Shown in pieces: positions 1 to 4,707 of a DNA stretch of 7,019 nucleotides. The DNA lies in assembly GCA_022566435.1 (NCBI GenBank), contig JADFIX010000191.1, positions 1-7,019 on the forward strand, in the 5' to 3' direction. Every line of letters begins with the position of its first letter. Position 1 is the first letter of the stretch. The notes under the pieces were generated by a model. It searched no databases and had not been told where the DNA came from. It saw nothing but the letters and a program-made list of their open reading frames with translations. The position numbers and the translations under genes are program-made. The stretch is from Planctomycetota bacterium (GTDB lineage Bacteria; Planctomycetota; Phycisphaerae; UBA1845).

Positions 1-723
1 CGGGTGATCGTCGGTGATGGATCCGCCCTGCCCTTTGGCGTACCAATCGCGATAGTTCAGCGCGGTGCCGTAGCGATGGTGCCCGTCGGCGATGTAGAGT
101 TTCTTGTCCGCCATGACTTTTGTCACCGCGTCGATGACGGCCGGGTCTTTCGCAATCCACATTCGGTTGTCGATTCCATCGAGCGACGCGGAGACGTCCG
201 GCGGCCGGGCGGCGACCGCGGCGAAGGCCTTTCCGATTTGATTCTGGGGGTCGGCATAGAGCACGAACACCGGCGACAGGTTGCACTTGGTCGTTTTCAT
301 CAACGCGAGCCGGTCCTCTTTGGGACCGCCGAACGTCTGTTCGTGCGGCAGGATCACATTGTCGGAGAACGGATGCAGGCGGACGCGGGCGATGAAATTG
401 CGCCGGGTGTAGGAAGTGCCCGCGTGCTCAAAAAGCTGGTGGTATAAATAGAGGGCGGGTGCGTCTTCGCGGATCAGAATGCCGCGCGCCAGCCAGTCGG
501 TCATCGCGGCGGCGGACTGCTCGTAGGCCTTCGAGGGGCCGAGCGTTTTCGGCGGAATGTGCGGCAGATCGATGGCCACGATGTTGTGATCGCTCTTGGC
601 GAGAAGGACATCCTTGTCCGCCTGATTCAGCACGTCGTAGGGCGGCGCCAACACCTCGGAGAGATCGCCGGCGTATCGTGAGTGGTCGTACCGGATGGCG
701 GGGAAGGGCCGGATTTCGGGCAT
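1..723 (-). CDS. DUF1015 family protein, N-terminal 241 residues (3' end outside window)
   Basis: The frame starts at the ATG read from 723 to 721 and stays open to the left edge, giving 241 codons without a stop. It begins MPEIRPFPAIRYD and continues with an APPYDV motif near residue 26, HNIVAIDLP near 46-54, a HEQTFGGPKEDRL block near 127-139, and YIADGHHRYGTAL near 210-222. These conserved blocks are characteristic of the DUF1015 family (Pfam PF06245), whose members are usually about 400 residues, so roughly 40% is missing here. The family has no established biochemical function; the His-rich GHHRY segment is its best conserved part. A strong ribosome binding site (AAAGGAGT) lies 7 bases before the ATG and decides this start. 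No clear -35/-10 pair is visible upstream. It is transcribed away from the mobile-element region. Family assignment is from recognised motifs; function is unknown. Confidence 0.93.
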   Translation of the reverse strand, partial: MPEIRPFPAIRYDHSRYAGDLSEVLAPPYDVLNQADKDVLLAKSDHNIVAIDLPHIPPKTLGPSKAYEQSAAAMTDWLARGILIREDAPALYLYHQLFEHAGTSYTRRNFIARVRLHPFSDNVILPHEQTFGGPKEDRLALMKTTKCNLSPVFVLYADPQNQIGKAFAAVAARPPDVSASLDGIDNRMWIAKDPAVIDAVTKVMADKKLYIADGHHRYGTALNYRDWYAKGQGGSITDDHP

Positions 724-1238
724 GGTAGACTCCTTTTGATTCAGGTCTTTCGTCGGTGCGTCAAGCTATCCTCACGCATCGTCTATCGCAACCATGTTCT
801 CTGCTCGTTGCCCTCGCAGAAGCATGAAAACATGTAGTGTTCTGGAATGGTCTTAAGCTGCGAGATACAATTGTCCGGCGCAAAACGCAGAAAGATGATT
901 CTTCGTTACGGGAAACCATTGGCGAGAGTATTACGCTTCGTTCTGCTGAATACAGCGGTTTATCATTCACGGACGATGGGCACAGCCACGCCCCAGAGTA
1001 TCGAGAGCTGTGCTAGAGCGGAGCCAATGACGATCTTCACGACTTGTGCCAATCGTTGTTTTCGCAGCATTGGCAGGTTGACTCGGCGGCATGCTTGCCT
1101 GCGTGATAGCCAACCCATGTCCGCGAGACTTTCTCATGCCTTTGGGGCTTATTCTGTTGCTTTGCGTTGGTGGGCTTGGCGGTGATGTAGGCGAGCCATC
1201 CCGTTCGACCGGGAGGTGATTCATACAACAAGGCGGCG
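724..1238. other. Gene-poor stretch beside the accessory island
   Basis: No convincing gene was found in these 515 bases. Several overlapping open frames exist on both strands but none has a good ribosome binding site or a recognisable motif. The most protein-like is a plus-strand frame from a GTG at 837 to a TAG at 1014-1016, 59 codons, with segments such as KDDSSLRETIGE and FTDDGHSHAPEYRELC. It has no ATG and no Shine-Dalgarno sequence. The stretch between 1017 and 1238 on the plus strand contains stops in every frame and may be the decayed 5' part of the IS1595-like transposase that follows, but no zinc-ribbon motif is left to show this. Confidence 0.6.
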
Positions 1239-1480
1239 ATGCCCGTGGAACTGAATGACAAAGGCAAACCGAAGCGGGTCGCGATCATCTCGGAGAACGG
1301 GTTGACGGGGCACCATCTGAAACGCTTCGCAGTCAAGGTGATTGAAGGTTTCGAAGCTTCGCGCCGATGGCTGGGGGCATACCACGTCGTGGGCTAGGCT
1401 GATTATGAATACGAACCGATATTAACCGGCAGCGGTCGCAAGGGCGTCCAGACGTTTTCGTGGATTCACACCTTATTCGA
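1239..1480 (+). pseudogene. Remnant of an IS1595-like (ISXO2-type) transposase
   Basis: Read on the plus strand, the ATG at 1239 opens a frame beginning MPVELNDKGKPKRVAII and running to an in-frame TAG at 1395-1397. If the TAG is read through, the frame continues with ADYEYEPILTGSGRKG and then VQTFSWIHTLF, ending near 1475. The order of elements is that of the catalytic core of IS1595-family transposases: a Val-Glu strand, a Gly-Lys-Pro-Lys-Arg turn, a short strand, a Leu-x3-Leu-x-x-Phe helix, a W-x-G-Y-like segment (RWLGAY), a GY-x-H-E-P-like segment (ADYEYEP) and the conserved W-[IV]-[HN]-T-L block that precedes the catalytic Glu region. The TD-x-W motif is not preserved, and the sequence after 1480 no longer matches, so the copy is truncated at both ends, carries a nonsense codon and cannot be active. 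The assignment rests on remembered family patterns over about 78 residues and could be wrong. Confidence 0.45.
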
Positions 1481-2033
1481 TAGGAGTTGTCTGGCAGTTC
1501 TCCAACCACCCGATGCAGGCAGTAACGCTCGGTGGGTCAGCTATGCACGCGAAGTAAAGCGAATTACACACCGCGTTCTTTCTATGCTGTTGCTGCTCGT
1601 CCGGTTCCTCCTCACGGTCGTTGCCGTTTGCGCCGCCTTCTCCCTGTGTAGGTGCAAAATACAAAGCTGAGTCCAGAAGACCATCGTGATAGAAGAGCGC
1701 CACGACCGTACCGGAATCGAGGAAAACAGCCGCGGCCTCAGACCGTTCGAGGGCGTCCATTGCTGTTTCAGCGGTCAGATTACCAACTTCCATATCGAAG
1801 GTACCGCTATCGCCGTTCCTGCGAGCCATCTCTATCAAAGCGGTCACACGAACCCTGCTCGGGTCTTTGACCGTGGGAACCGGACCAACGTTGAACGCAA
1901 ACGAATCACTGACCGTCCTCGACGCGATAATTTCTGGGACGATGTCAATCGCTACGATCTGATTCTCGATCAGGACGGGGCGATCCTCGTGGATATTCGG
2001 GCACAGCAACCGAGCCGTATTTGAAACCTGCAT
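1473..2033 (-). CDS. Unrecognised 186-residue protein, possibly distantly DUF6941-like
   Basis: I chose the ATG at 2033-2031 because a strong Shine-Dalgarno sequence GGAGGT (2046-2041) stands 7 bases before it; the frame is open further upstream to 2273 but that extension looks non-coding. The protein starts MQVSNTARLLCPNIHED. Residues 1-127 look like a compact alternating-strand domain ending in VVALFYHDGLLDSALYF; residues 128-152 are a low-complexity Gly/Asn then Glu/Gln/His linker; the last 34 residues contain three cysteines and may partly be frame that runs into the neighbouring remnant. There is no signal peptide or membrane segment. The globular part can be loosely aligned with the DUF6941-like protein encoded at 3925-4323: Asn-x-His-x-Asp near the N-terminus, Ile-Ile-Ala about 20 residues later, and a closing Val-Phe ... 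Leu block. The similarity is weak and unproven. The gene stands alone, downstream (on the minus strand) of the IS630 remnant. Confidence 0.6.
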   Translation of the reverse strand: MQVSNTARLLCPNIHEDRPVLIENQIVAIDIVPEIIASRTVSDSFAFNVGPVPTVKDPSRVRVTALIEMARRNGDSGTFDMEVGNLTAETAMDALERSEAAAVFLDSGTVVALFYHDGLLDSALYFAPTQGEGGANGNDREEEPDEQQQHRKNAVCNSLYFACIADPPSVTACIGWLENCQTTPIE

Positions 2034-2040
2034 GGTCACC

Positions 2041-2046
2041 ACCTCC
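2041..2046 (-). promoter_or_regulatory. Strong ribosome binding site (GGAGGT)
   Basis: GGAGGT lies 7 bases before the ATG at 2033-2031. It decides the start of the 186-residue protein and argues against the longer GTG-initiated frame from 2273. Confidence 0.7.
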
Positions 2047-2094
2047 AAGTAGAACTCAAATGCGTTGCGTGCCAAGAGATTACAGTATCGGTTT

Positions 2095-2123
2095 ATTCTA
2101 AGACCATTCGTCGGCGAAGACAA
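2095..2123 (-). promoter_or_regulatory. Candidate promoter of the 186-residue protein gene
   Basis: On the minus strand TTGTCT (2123-2118) is followed after exactly 17 bases by TAGAAT (2100-2095). This matches 4 of 6 bases of a -35 box and 5 of 6 of a -10 box. The predicted transcript would start near 2088 and give a leader of about 55 bases before the ATG at 2033. It supports the shorter start, since the upstream frame extension would overlap the promoter. It is a sequence match only. Confidence 0.4.
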
Positions 2124-2325
2124 CGAAATTCTATTAAAAGTCCAATTTTTGCATCTACACTGCGATCGGTGCGGTAACCATTGGCGGGTCAAGAGTGCCC
2201 TTCGCACGCCTGGAACGGCGTTCTTGGTGGTGAAGGATGCACCCGGTGAGCCGTTCTTCACGCGACTCGTCACGACACATCTTGTCTTGTAGGCGGGCGC
2301 CCCGGTGAACGGGATCGGGTCGGAC

Positions 2326-2533
2326 TTATCCGTTGCGTTCGACCTCGAAGGGATAGCGGTGCTGATGCCATTCCAAAACCAAGTCCAATAGTCCGTTCAT
2401 CGTCCGGCATCTGTAGTTGCGGGTGGTTTCCTGATGCGGATGCGACCCAATGCGGTCGATCGGTTTCAAAGTCCCGCACGTACCTCGGAAGGAAGCGAAC
2501 CGCGATCCGATCGACGTGCCCCGCCAGGAATTC
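2326..2533 (-). pseudogene. IS630-family transposase remnant, C-terminal part (left of the insertion)
   Basis: On the minus strand, reading from 2533 down, the frame gives EFLAGHVDRIAVRFLPRY (the first codon straddles the target duplication) and then, after a one-base frame change near 2465-2470, KPIDRIG, TTRNYRCRTMNGLLDLVLEW and a stop at 2328-2326. This follows the C-terminal signature of IS630-family transposases: a FLP-x-Y-x-P-[DE]-x-NPIE-x-[VI]-W block, a H-x-x-x-TRN-[HY]-RC block and a [ML]-x-[ED]-L-L helix. The catalytic-block Glu (NPIE) reads Asp here and the Trp is lost. With the frame change, the gene is dead. Its upstream half continues at 4569-4707 on the other side of the IS1-like element. 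Confidence 0.8.
2526..2533. repeat. Target-site duplication, left copy (AGGAATTC)
   Basis: AGGAATTC lies immediately outside the left inverted repeat and is repeated exactly just outside the right inverted repeat at 4569-4576. An 8-bp direct repeat is a usual target duplication length for IS1- and IS1595-type elements. Confidence 0.93.
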
Positions 2534-2548
2534 GGTAGTGGTTCACTT
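2534..2548 (+). repeat. Left terminal inverted repeat, 15 bp
   Basis: GGTAGTGGTTCACTT is a perfect inverted copy of 4554-4568. The match breaks at the 16th base and only scattered identities follow. The transposase stop codon (2549-2547 on the minus strand) overlaps the inner end of this repeat, so gene and terminus share bases. Confidence 0.95.
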
Positions 2549-3425
2549 AGGATCGGTCCGCACGGTTGATTCGCCCGCCGTTGGCGACCTTGTGCTCCTC
2601 ATCCTCTAGCAGTCGTACCAAGTCGTCGAGCTTCCACTCACGGTCCGCGATCCCCGCCGCGACAGCCGGTGTCGTTTTGAGCGTCTTGTGCCGACGGATG
2701 AAATTGTAGTGGAAGTAGTGCAAGGCGACTGCGTGGGCGTGGTTCGCCAGCTTTTTTGAAAAGGCGTTGGTCAGCCGCGTGAAGCGTCTCTGGCCCATTC
2801 TCAACGTGAGATTCTGCCTTTCGACGTAGCTTGTGCTGATATGCTCGCGATCCGGCAATCCGAAGTACGGGACCTTGCGCGTTCCGTTGCATTTGCCAGG
2901 GCTGTACTTCCGTTCCGCTCCCCTGCCGCTGTCGTCAGGGCCGAACGTCTTGTGCAATTGAGCGTAGTCGATGTCCAGCCCGAAAACGTCCTCGATCGCG
3001 CCCAGATAAGCGCCGTGAGCATCGGTCGTTAGTTGCACGCGCCCCGTGAGGCGGTCTGCAATGTCGGAAATAAACTCCCGTGCCGCGACTCCGCCTCGGT
3101 CGCTGACCAAATAGGCAATGACGATCTTGGAATCGGCGTCCATGCCGACCCACGTCCAGACGTCGCCGTTGCCCGCCTTGCCAAGCTCTCGGTTCTTTTG
3201 TTTGCATCCCACGAAACTCCAGAGTTCGTCGCATTGTATTAGTTCCGAGCGCAATCCGCGTACCGCGATATCGTGGTAATCCCTGCACAGGCTACCCACG
3301 TCGGCGAGCAGGCGGAGAATCGTCAGCTTACTCACGCTGCACATTCGGGCGGTCGAATTGATACTGCACCCCTCCACCAGGGCATTAATAATTTGGATTC
3401 GCTTTTCATGGCTGAGTTTTCGCAT
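2547..3425 (-). CDS. IS1-family-like DDE transposase, 292 residues
   Basis: This protein catalyses movement of the element that carries it. Starting at the ATG 3425-3423 (MRKLSHEKRIQ), residues 3-45 form a helix-turn-helix region with the pattern EG-x-SI-x-x-x-AR-x-x-x-VSK. The catalytic core follows: CDELWSFVG gives Asp66, TTDAHGAY gives Asp135 and STSYVERQN gives Glu202, a complete DDE triad. Between the last two lies a typical YSPGKC insert, and after it FTRLTNAFSKK, HYFHYNFIRRHKTL and TPA, the conserved tail of the longer IS1-type transposases. The total length is normal for that single-frame group. A longer frame opens at a TTG at 3485, but that TTG is the first half of the TTGACA promoter box, so the inner ATG is preferred; it has no obvious Shine-Dalgarno sequence. 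The stop lies in the left inverted repeat. No frameshift or missing catalytic residue is visible, so the enzyme should be active. Confidence 0.93.
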   Translation of the reverse strand: MRKLSHEKRIQIINALVEGCSINSTARMCSVSKLTILRLLADVGSLCRDYHDIAVRGLRSELIQCDELWSFVGCKQKNRELGKAGNGDVWTWVGMDADSKIVIAYLVSDRGGVAAREFISDIADRLTGRVQLTTDAHGAYLGAIEDVFGLDIDYAQLHKTFGPDDSGRGAERKYSPGKCNGTRKVPYFGLPDREHISTSYVERQNLTLRMGQRRFTRLTNAFSKKLANHAHAVALHYFHYNFIRRHKTLKTTPAVAAGIADREWKLDDLVRLLEDEEHKVANGGRINRADRS

Positions 3426-3453
3426 TGCAATGGCTCGAGATAGCACTTGTACA

Positions 3454-3467
3454 TACAGTGTACTGTA
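3454..3467. promoter_or_regulatory. Palindrome over the transposase -10 box (candidate operator)
   Basis: TACAGT-GT-ACTGTA is an inverted repeat with 6-base arms and a 2-base centre. It covers the TACACT -10 box of the transposase promoter, so a protein bound here would block transposase transcription. Which protein binds, if any, is unknown; the arms are in the opposite order to an Escherichia coli-type LexA box. Confidence 0.4.
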
Positions 3468-3485
3468 TTTTTCAATACTTGTCAA
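3457..3485 (-). promoter_or_regulatory. Transposase promoter
   Basis: On the minus strand a perfect TTGACA (3485-3480) is followed after exactly 17 bases by TACACT (3462-3457), which matches 4 of 6 bases of the -10 consensus. Transcription would begin near 3450, about 25 bases before the chosen ATG at 3425. The -35 box lies inside the palindrome 3474-3490. Confidence 0.65.
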
Positions 3486-3490
3486 GTATT
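3474..3490. promoter_or_regulatory. Palindrome AATACTTG-T-CAAGTATT (candidate operator 1)
   Basis: This 17-base perfect inverted repeat (8-base arms around a single T) contains the core CTTG-N-CAAG. It covers the -35 box of the transposase promoter. The same core recurs at 3495-3503, with centres 17 bases apart. Binding by the ribbon-helix-helix protein encoded next door is a reasonable inference, not shown. Confidence 0.5.
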
Positions 3491-3494
3491 TTTG

Positions 3495-3503
3495 CTTGAC
3501 AAG
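3495..3503. promoter_or_regulatory. Palindrome CTTG-A-CAAG (candidate operator 2)
   Basis: This second CTTG-N-CAAG core covers the -35 box of the cargo promoter. With operator 1 it forms a pair centred at 3482 and 3499, a 17-base step. Part of the likeness may simply come from two TTGACAAG -35 regions placed back to back. Confidence 0.4.
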
Positions 3504-3524
3504 TCAATGAAAATAAAGTACGAT
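3496..3524 (+). promoter_or_regulatory. Cargo operon promoter, probably giving a leaderless transcript
   Basis: A perfect TTGACA (3496-3501) is followed after 17 bases by TACGAT (3519-3524), 4 of 6 matches to the -10 consensus. Normal spacing places the transcript start at about 3531-3532, which is the ATG of the first cargo gene. That gene has no Shine-Dalgarno sequence, which fits a leaderless message. Confidence 0.6.
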
Positions 3525-3531
3525 TAGTATC

Positions 3532-3789
3532 ATGGACAATGACCCAACATCATCTTACGCTAAGCCGTTTCAGATAAGGGTTTCCGTCGACCAGTATCAG
3601 TTATTCAAGAAGGCGGCTATAAAGGACGGACGGACGTTATCAGGCTGGGCAAGACAACGTCTTTGCCAAATTGCCTTGACAGAACTAGCATCTGATGCAA
3701 CATTAACATTGCACACGGCTTCTCCTGCTGGCGGTGTTTTGTCGAGCAGCTCAGAATCCGTTGTAGGTAGCACAAAGCGTGAATCCTAA
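3532..3789 (+). CDS. Ribbon-helix-helix DNA-binding protein, 85 residues (passenger gene 1)
   Basis: Residues 12-52 fit a ribbon-helix-helix fold of the CopG/Arc kind: a short strand with alternating residues (PFQIRVSVD), a first helix (YQLFKKAAIKDG) and the TLSGWARQRL turn and second helix. Such proteins act as dimers or tetramers on short palindromes, as transcription repressors, antitoxins or accessory relaxase factors. Residues 53-85 are a Ser/Thr-rich tail that looks disordered. The ATG at 3532 is the only Met in the frame's first half and has no ribosome binding site; the promoter places the message start at or next to it. The gene overlaps the next one by 11 bases. Its position beside twin palindromic promoter boxes suggests that it regulates its own operon and the transposase; that is inferred. 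No toxin partner is recognisable, so an antitoxin role is less likely but open. Confidence 0.8.
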   Translation: MDNDPTSSYAKPFQIRVSVDQYQLFKKAAIKDGRTLSGWARQRLCQIALTELASDATLTLHTASPAGGVLSSSSESVVGSTKRES

Positions 3790-3940
3790 AGAAGACAAGC
3801 CGTCTCCACCCAAGCGTGAGTTGCTTGATGGACGCGGCGAACGCCCAGTTGATCCAAACGAATTAGCTAAATGGATTGTGGATCAGACGACAGCAGAAGA
3901 GACCGATAAGGATTGTGATTCGGAATGCCCGAAACCGTAG
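3779..3940 (+). CDS. Small acidic hypothetical protein, 53 residues (passenger gene 2)
   Basis: A GTG at 3779, 11 bases inside the end of the previous gene, opens a frame that runs to the TAG at 3938-3940. The product begins MNPKEDKPSPPKREL and continues GRGERPVDPNELAKWIVDQ, then ends in an acidic tail with two cysteines (TDKDCDSECPKP). I do not recognise it. The head looks disordered and the segment around ELAKWIVDQTTAEE looks like a single helix. It overlaps the following gene by 16 bases, so it is bracketed by overlaps on both sides, the usual sign of translational coupling. It has no ATG and only a weak purine stretch upstream. Size and charge would suit an adaptor or antitoxin-like partner, but nothing proves a role. 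Confidence 0.6.
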   Translation: MNPKEDKPSPPKRELLDGRGERPVDPNELAKWIVDQTTAEETDKDCDSECPKP

Positions 3941-4323
3941 AACCATATGCGCTGGCATTGGTTGTGGCTGATAATGTGCATCGTGATCCTGGAACTGGCA
4001 AGGTCACGATTCTTGGGACGTTTTCAGTCATCATTGCAAAGGAATTTCCAGCTAAGCATGGGATTATCGTCATTTACTTTGTCCTTACGGATGGACACGG
4101 GAAGAGCGATTGTACTATTAGATTGGTCACTGTCGACGAGGACGTAACGATTGCTGAAGCAACTGCCGAAGTGGACTTTTCAGATCCTCGTGCGATCGTG
4201 GAGGGCGTCGTAGCAATGCAAGGTGTCGTTTTCCCATCGGCTGGAGAGTACCGATTGCAACTTGTGGCGGGAACGACTCTATTACTTGAGAGACGAATAA
4301 TCGTCCAAAAGGCAGGACAATGA
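3925..4323 (+). CDS. DUF6941-like protein, 132 residues (passenger gene 3)
   Basis: The protein begins MPETVEPYALALVVADNVH and has the features I associate with the DUF6941 family: an N-terminal strand with DNVHRDP near residues 16-22, a VTILGTFSVIIAKEFPAKH block at 27-45, a central strand with LTDGHGK at 54-60, DFSDPRA at 84-90 and a closing strand-rich segment VVFPSAGEYRLQL at 101-113. The predicted fold is a small beta-sandwich. It has no signal peptide, no membrane segment and no catalytic motif. The family has no known function as far as I can state. The start overlaps the previous gene by 16 bases and has an AAGGA stretch about 12 bases upstream; the stop overlaps the next ATG (ATGA). 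The family label is from memory of its motifs. Confidence 0.85.
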   Translation: MPETVEPYALALVVADNVHRDPGTGKVTILGTFSVIIAKEFPAKHGIIVIYFVLTDGHGKSDCTIRLVTVDEDVTIAEATAEVDFSDPRAIVEGVVAMQGVVFPSAGEYRLQLVAGTTLLLERRIIVQKAGQ

Positions 4324-4505
4324 CAACCGCTATACGGGAAACTGAAACTGTGCCGGGTAAGCGACTAAGCCTGTCAATCAGCATCCCAACGACGCCTGGA
4401 ACATTCCCTACGATTGCTACTGGGTCGCCATCGTTCAAATCGCTGCGCGCCCTCATCAGTTCAAAACCTCTTCAGAGGCCAAATAGGACTAAGCCCATCG
4501 CGTAG
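4320..4505 (+). CDS. Small Thr/Ser/Pro-rich hypothetical protein, 61 residues (passenger gene 4)
   Basis: The ATG at 4320 shares bases with the stop of the DUF6941-like gene (ATGA overlap), which is the main reason to believe it. The product begins MTTAIRETETVPGKRLSLS and contains a strand-like LSLSISIP, a TPGTFPTIATGSPSFK segment and a short helix (SLRALISS), then a basic tail. I do not recognise it and see no motif. It ends 48 bases before the right inverted repeat. It could be a spurious frame, since an opposing frame covers part of it, but position and overlap favour a real last gene of the cargo operon. Confidence 0.5.
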   Translation: MTTAIRETETVPGKRLSLSISIPTTPGTFPTIATGSPSFKSLRALISSKPLQRPNRTKPIA

Positions 4506-4553
4506 CGTCCCCAAGCGCGCATGTTTGCCCGAAAAGTAAATCCGCTCAAATCA

Positions 4554-4568
4554 AAGTGAACCACTACC
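4554..4568 (-). repeat. Right terminal inverted repeat, 15 bp
   Basis: AAGTGAACCACTACC is the exact reverse complement of 2534-2548. The copy of the target duplication follows directly. Confidence 0.95.
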
Positions 4569-4576
4569 AGGAATTC
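4569..4576. repeat. Target-site duplication, right copy (AGGAATTC)
   Basis: It is identical to 2526-2533 and abuts the right inverted repeat. It contains an EcoRI-type GAATTC palindrome, as the left copy does. Confidence 0.93.
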
Positions 4577-4707
4577 ACGACCCTGCAGGCGGTTACGAAA
4601 GCTGGGGTTGCCACAGATCAGTTGAATCTTCCGGTACCACGGCAGCCGCGTGCGGAGGTCTTCCTAGTTCCGGGATGAAAAAGGCCGAGCCGTGCTCCTT
4701 GGGTGCA
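4569..4707 (-). pseudogene. IS630-family transposase remnant, central part (right of the insertion)
   Basis: Read on the minus strand toward the insertion point, the sequence gives PKEHGSAFFIPEL, then after a frame change near 4661-4670 EDLRTRLPWYRKIQLICGNP and SFRNRLQGREF. This is the central part of an IS630-family transposase: the G-x-LF-x-x-x-L-x-DL segment followed by the strand that normally reads [IV]-x-DNARFH. The catalytic Asp of that motif is Gly here (ICGNPSF), a disabling change. The last codons join directly to LAGHVDRIAV at 2533 once the IS1-like element and one duplication are removed. Upstream of about 4707 the similarity fades, so the N-terminal half and the outer inverted repeat are gone or unrecognisable. 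Both frame changes and the Asp loss may predate the IS1-like insertion. Confidence 0.75.

Larger units (their letters stand above)
2534..4568. mobile_element. Complete IS1-family-like element with a four-gene passenger operon, 2,035 bp
   Basis: The element is bounded by 15-bp perfect inverted repeats (GGTAGTGGTTCACTT at 2534-2548 and its complement at 4554-4568) and flanked by an identical 8-bp direct repeat AGGAATTC. It contains a full-length DDE transposase on the minus strand and, divergently, four overlapping small genes on the plus strand that take up nearly half of its length. IS1 itself is about 770 bp, so this is a large, cargo-bearing relative. Removing the element together with one direct repeat restores the reading frame of an IS630 transposase gene across the junction, which independently confirms both ends. 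The intact transposase, perfect repeats and perfect duplication suggest a recent insertion. The cargo half has visibly more A and T than the flanking host genes. An IS1595-family label is the main alternative, since that family also has 8-bp duplications and passenger genes. Confidence 0.93.

Noticed and set aside
4..728. Plus-strand frames of 147 and 89 codons
   Set aside because: They are antisense to the DUF1015 gene, whose conserved motifs run uninterrupted through the whole stretch.
2034..2273. N-terminal extension of the 186-residue protein to a GTG at 2273
   Set aside because: The 80 extra residues are Arg/Ser-rich and featureless, the extension overlaps a promoter candidate, and the strong GGAGGT site points to the ATG at 2033.
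2638..3288. Several open frames within the transposase gene on both strands
   Set aside because: They are shadows of the transposase coding sequence; none shows a domain or a translation start signal.
3454..3467. LexA (SOS) box at the transposase promoter
   Set aside because: The arms read ACAGT...ACTGT, the reverse of the CTGT...ACAG order in an E. coli-type LexA site, and the spacing is too short.
3426..3485. Longer transposase frame starting at TTG 3485
   Set aside because: The TTG is part of the TTGACA -35 box, the extra 20 residues match nothing in this transposase family, and the inner ATG at 3425 gives the expected MRKLSHEKR-type N-terminus.
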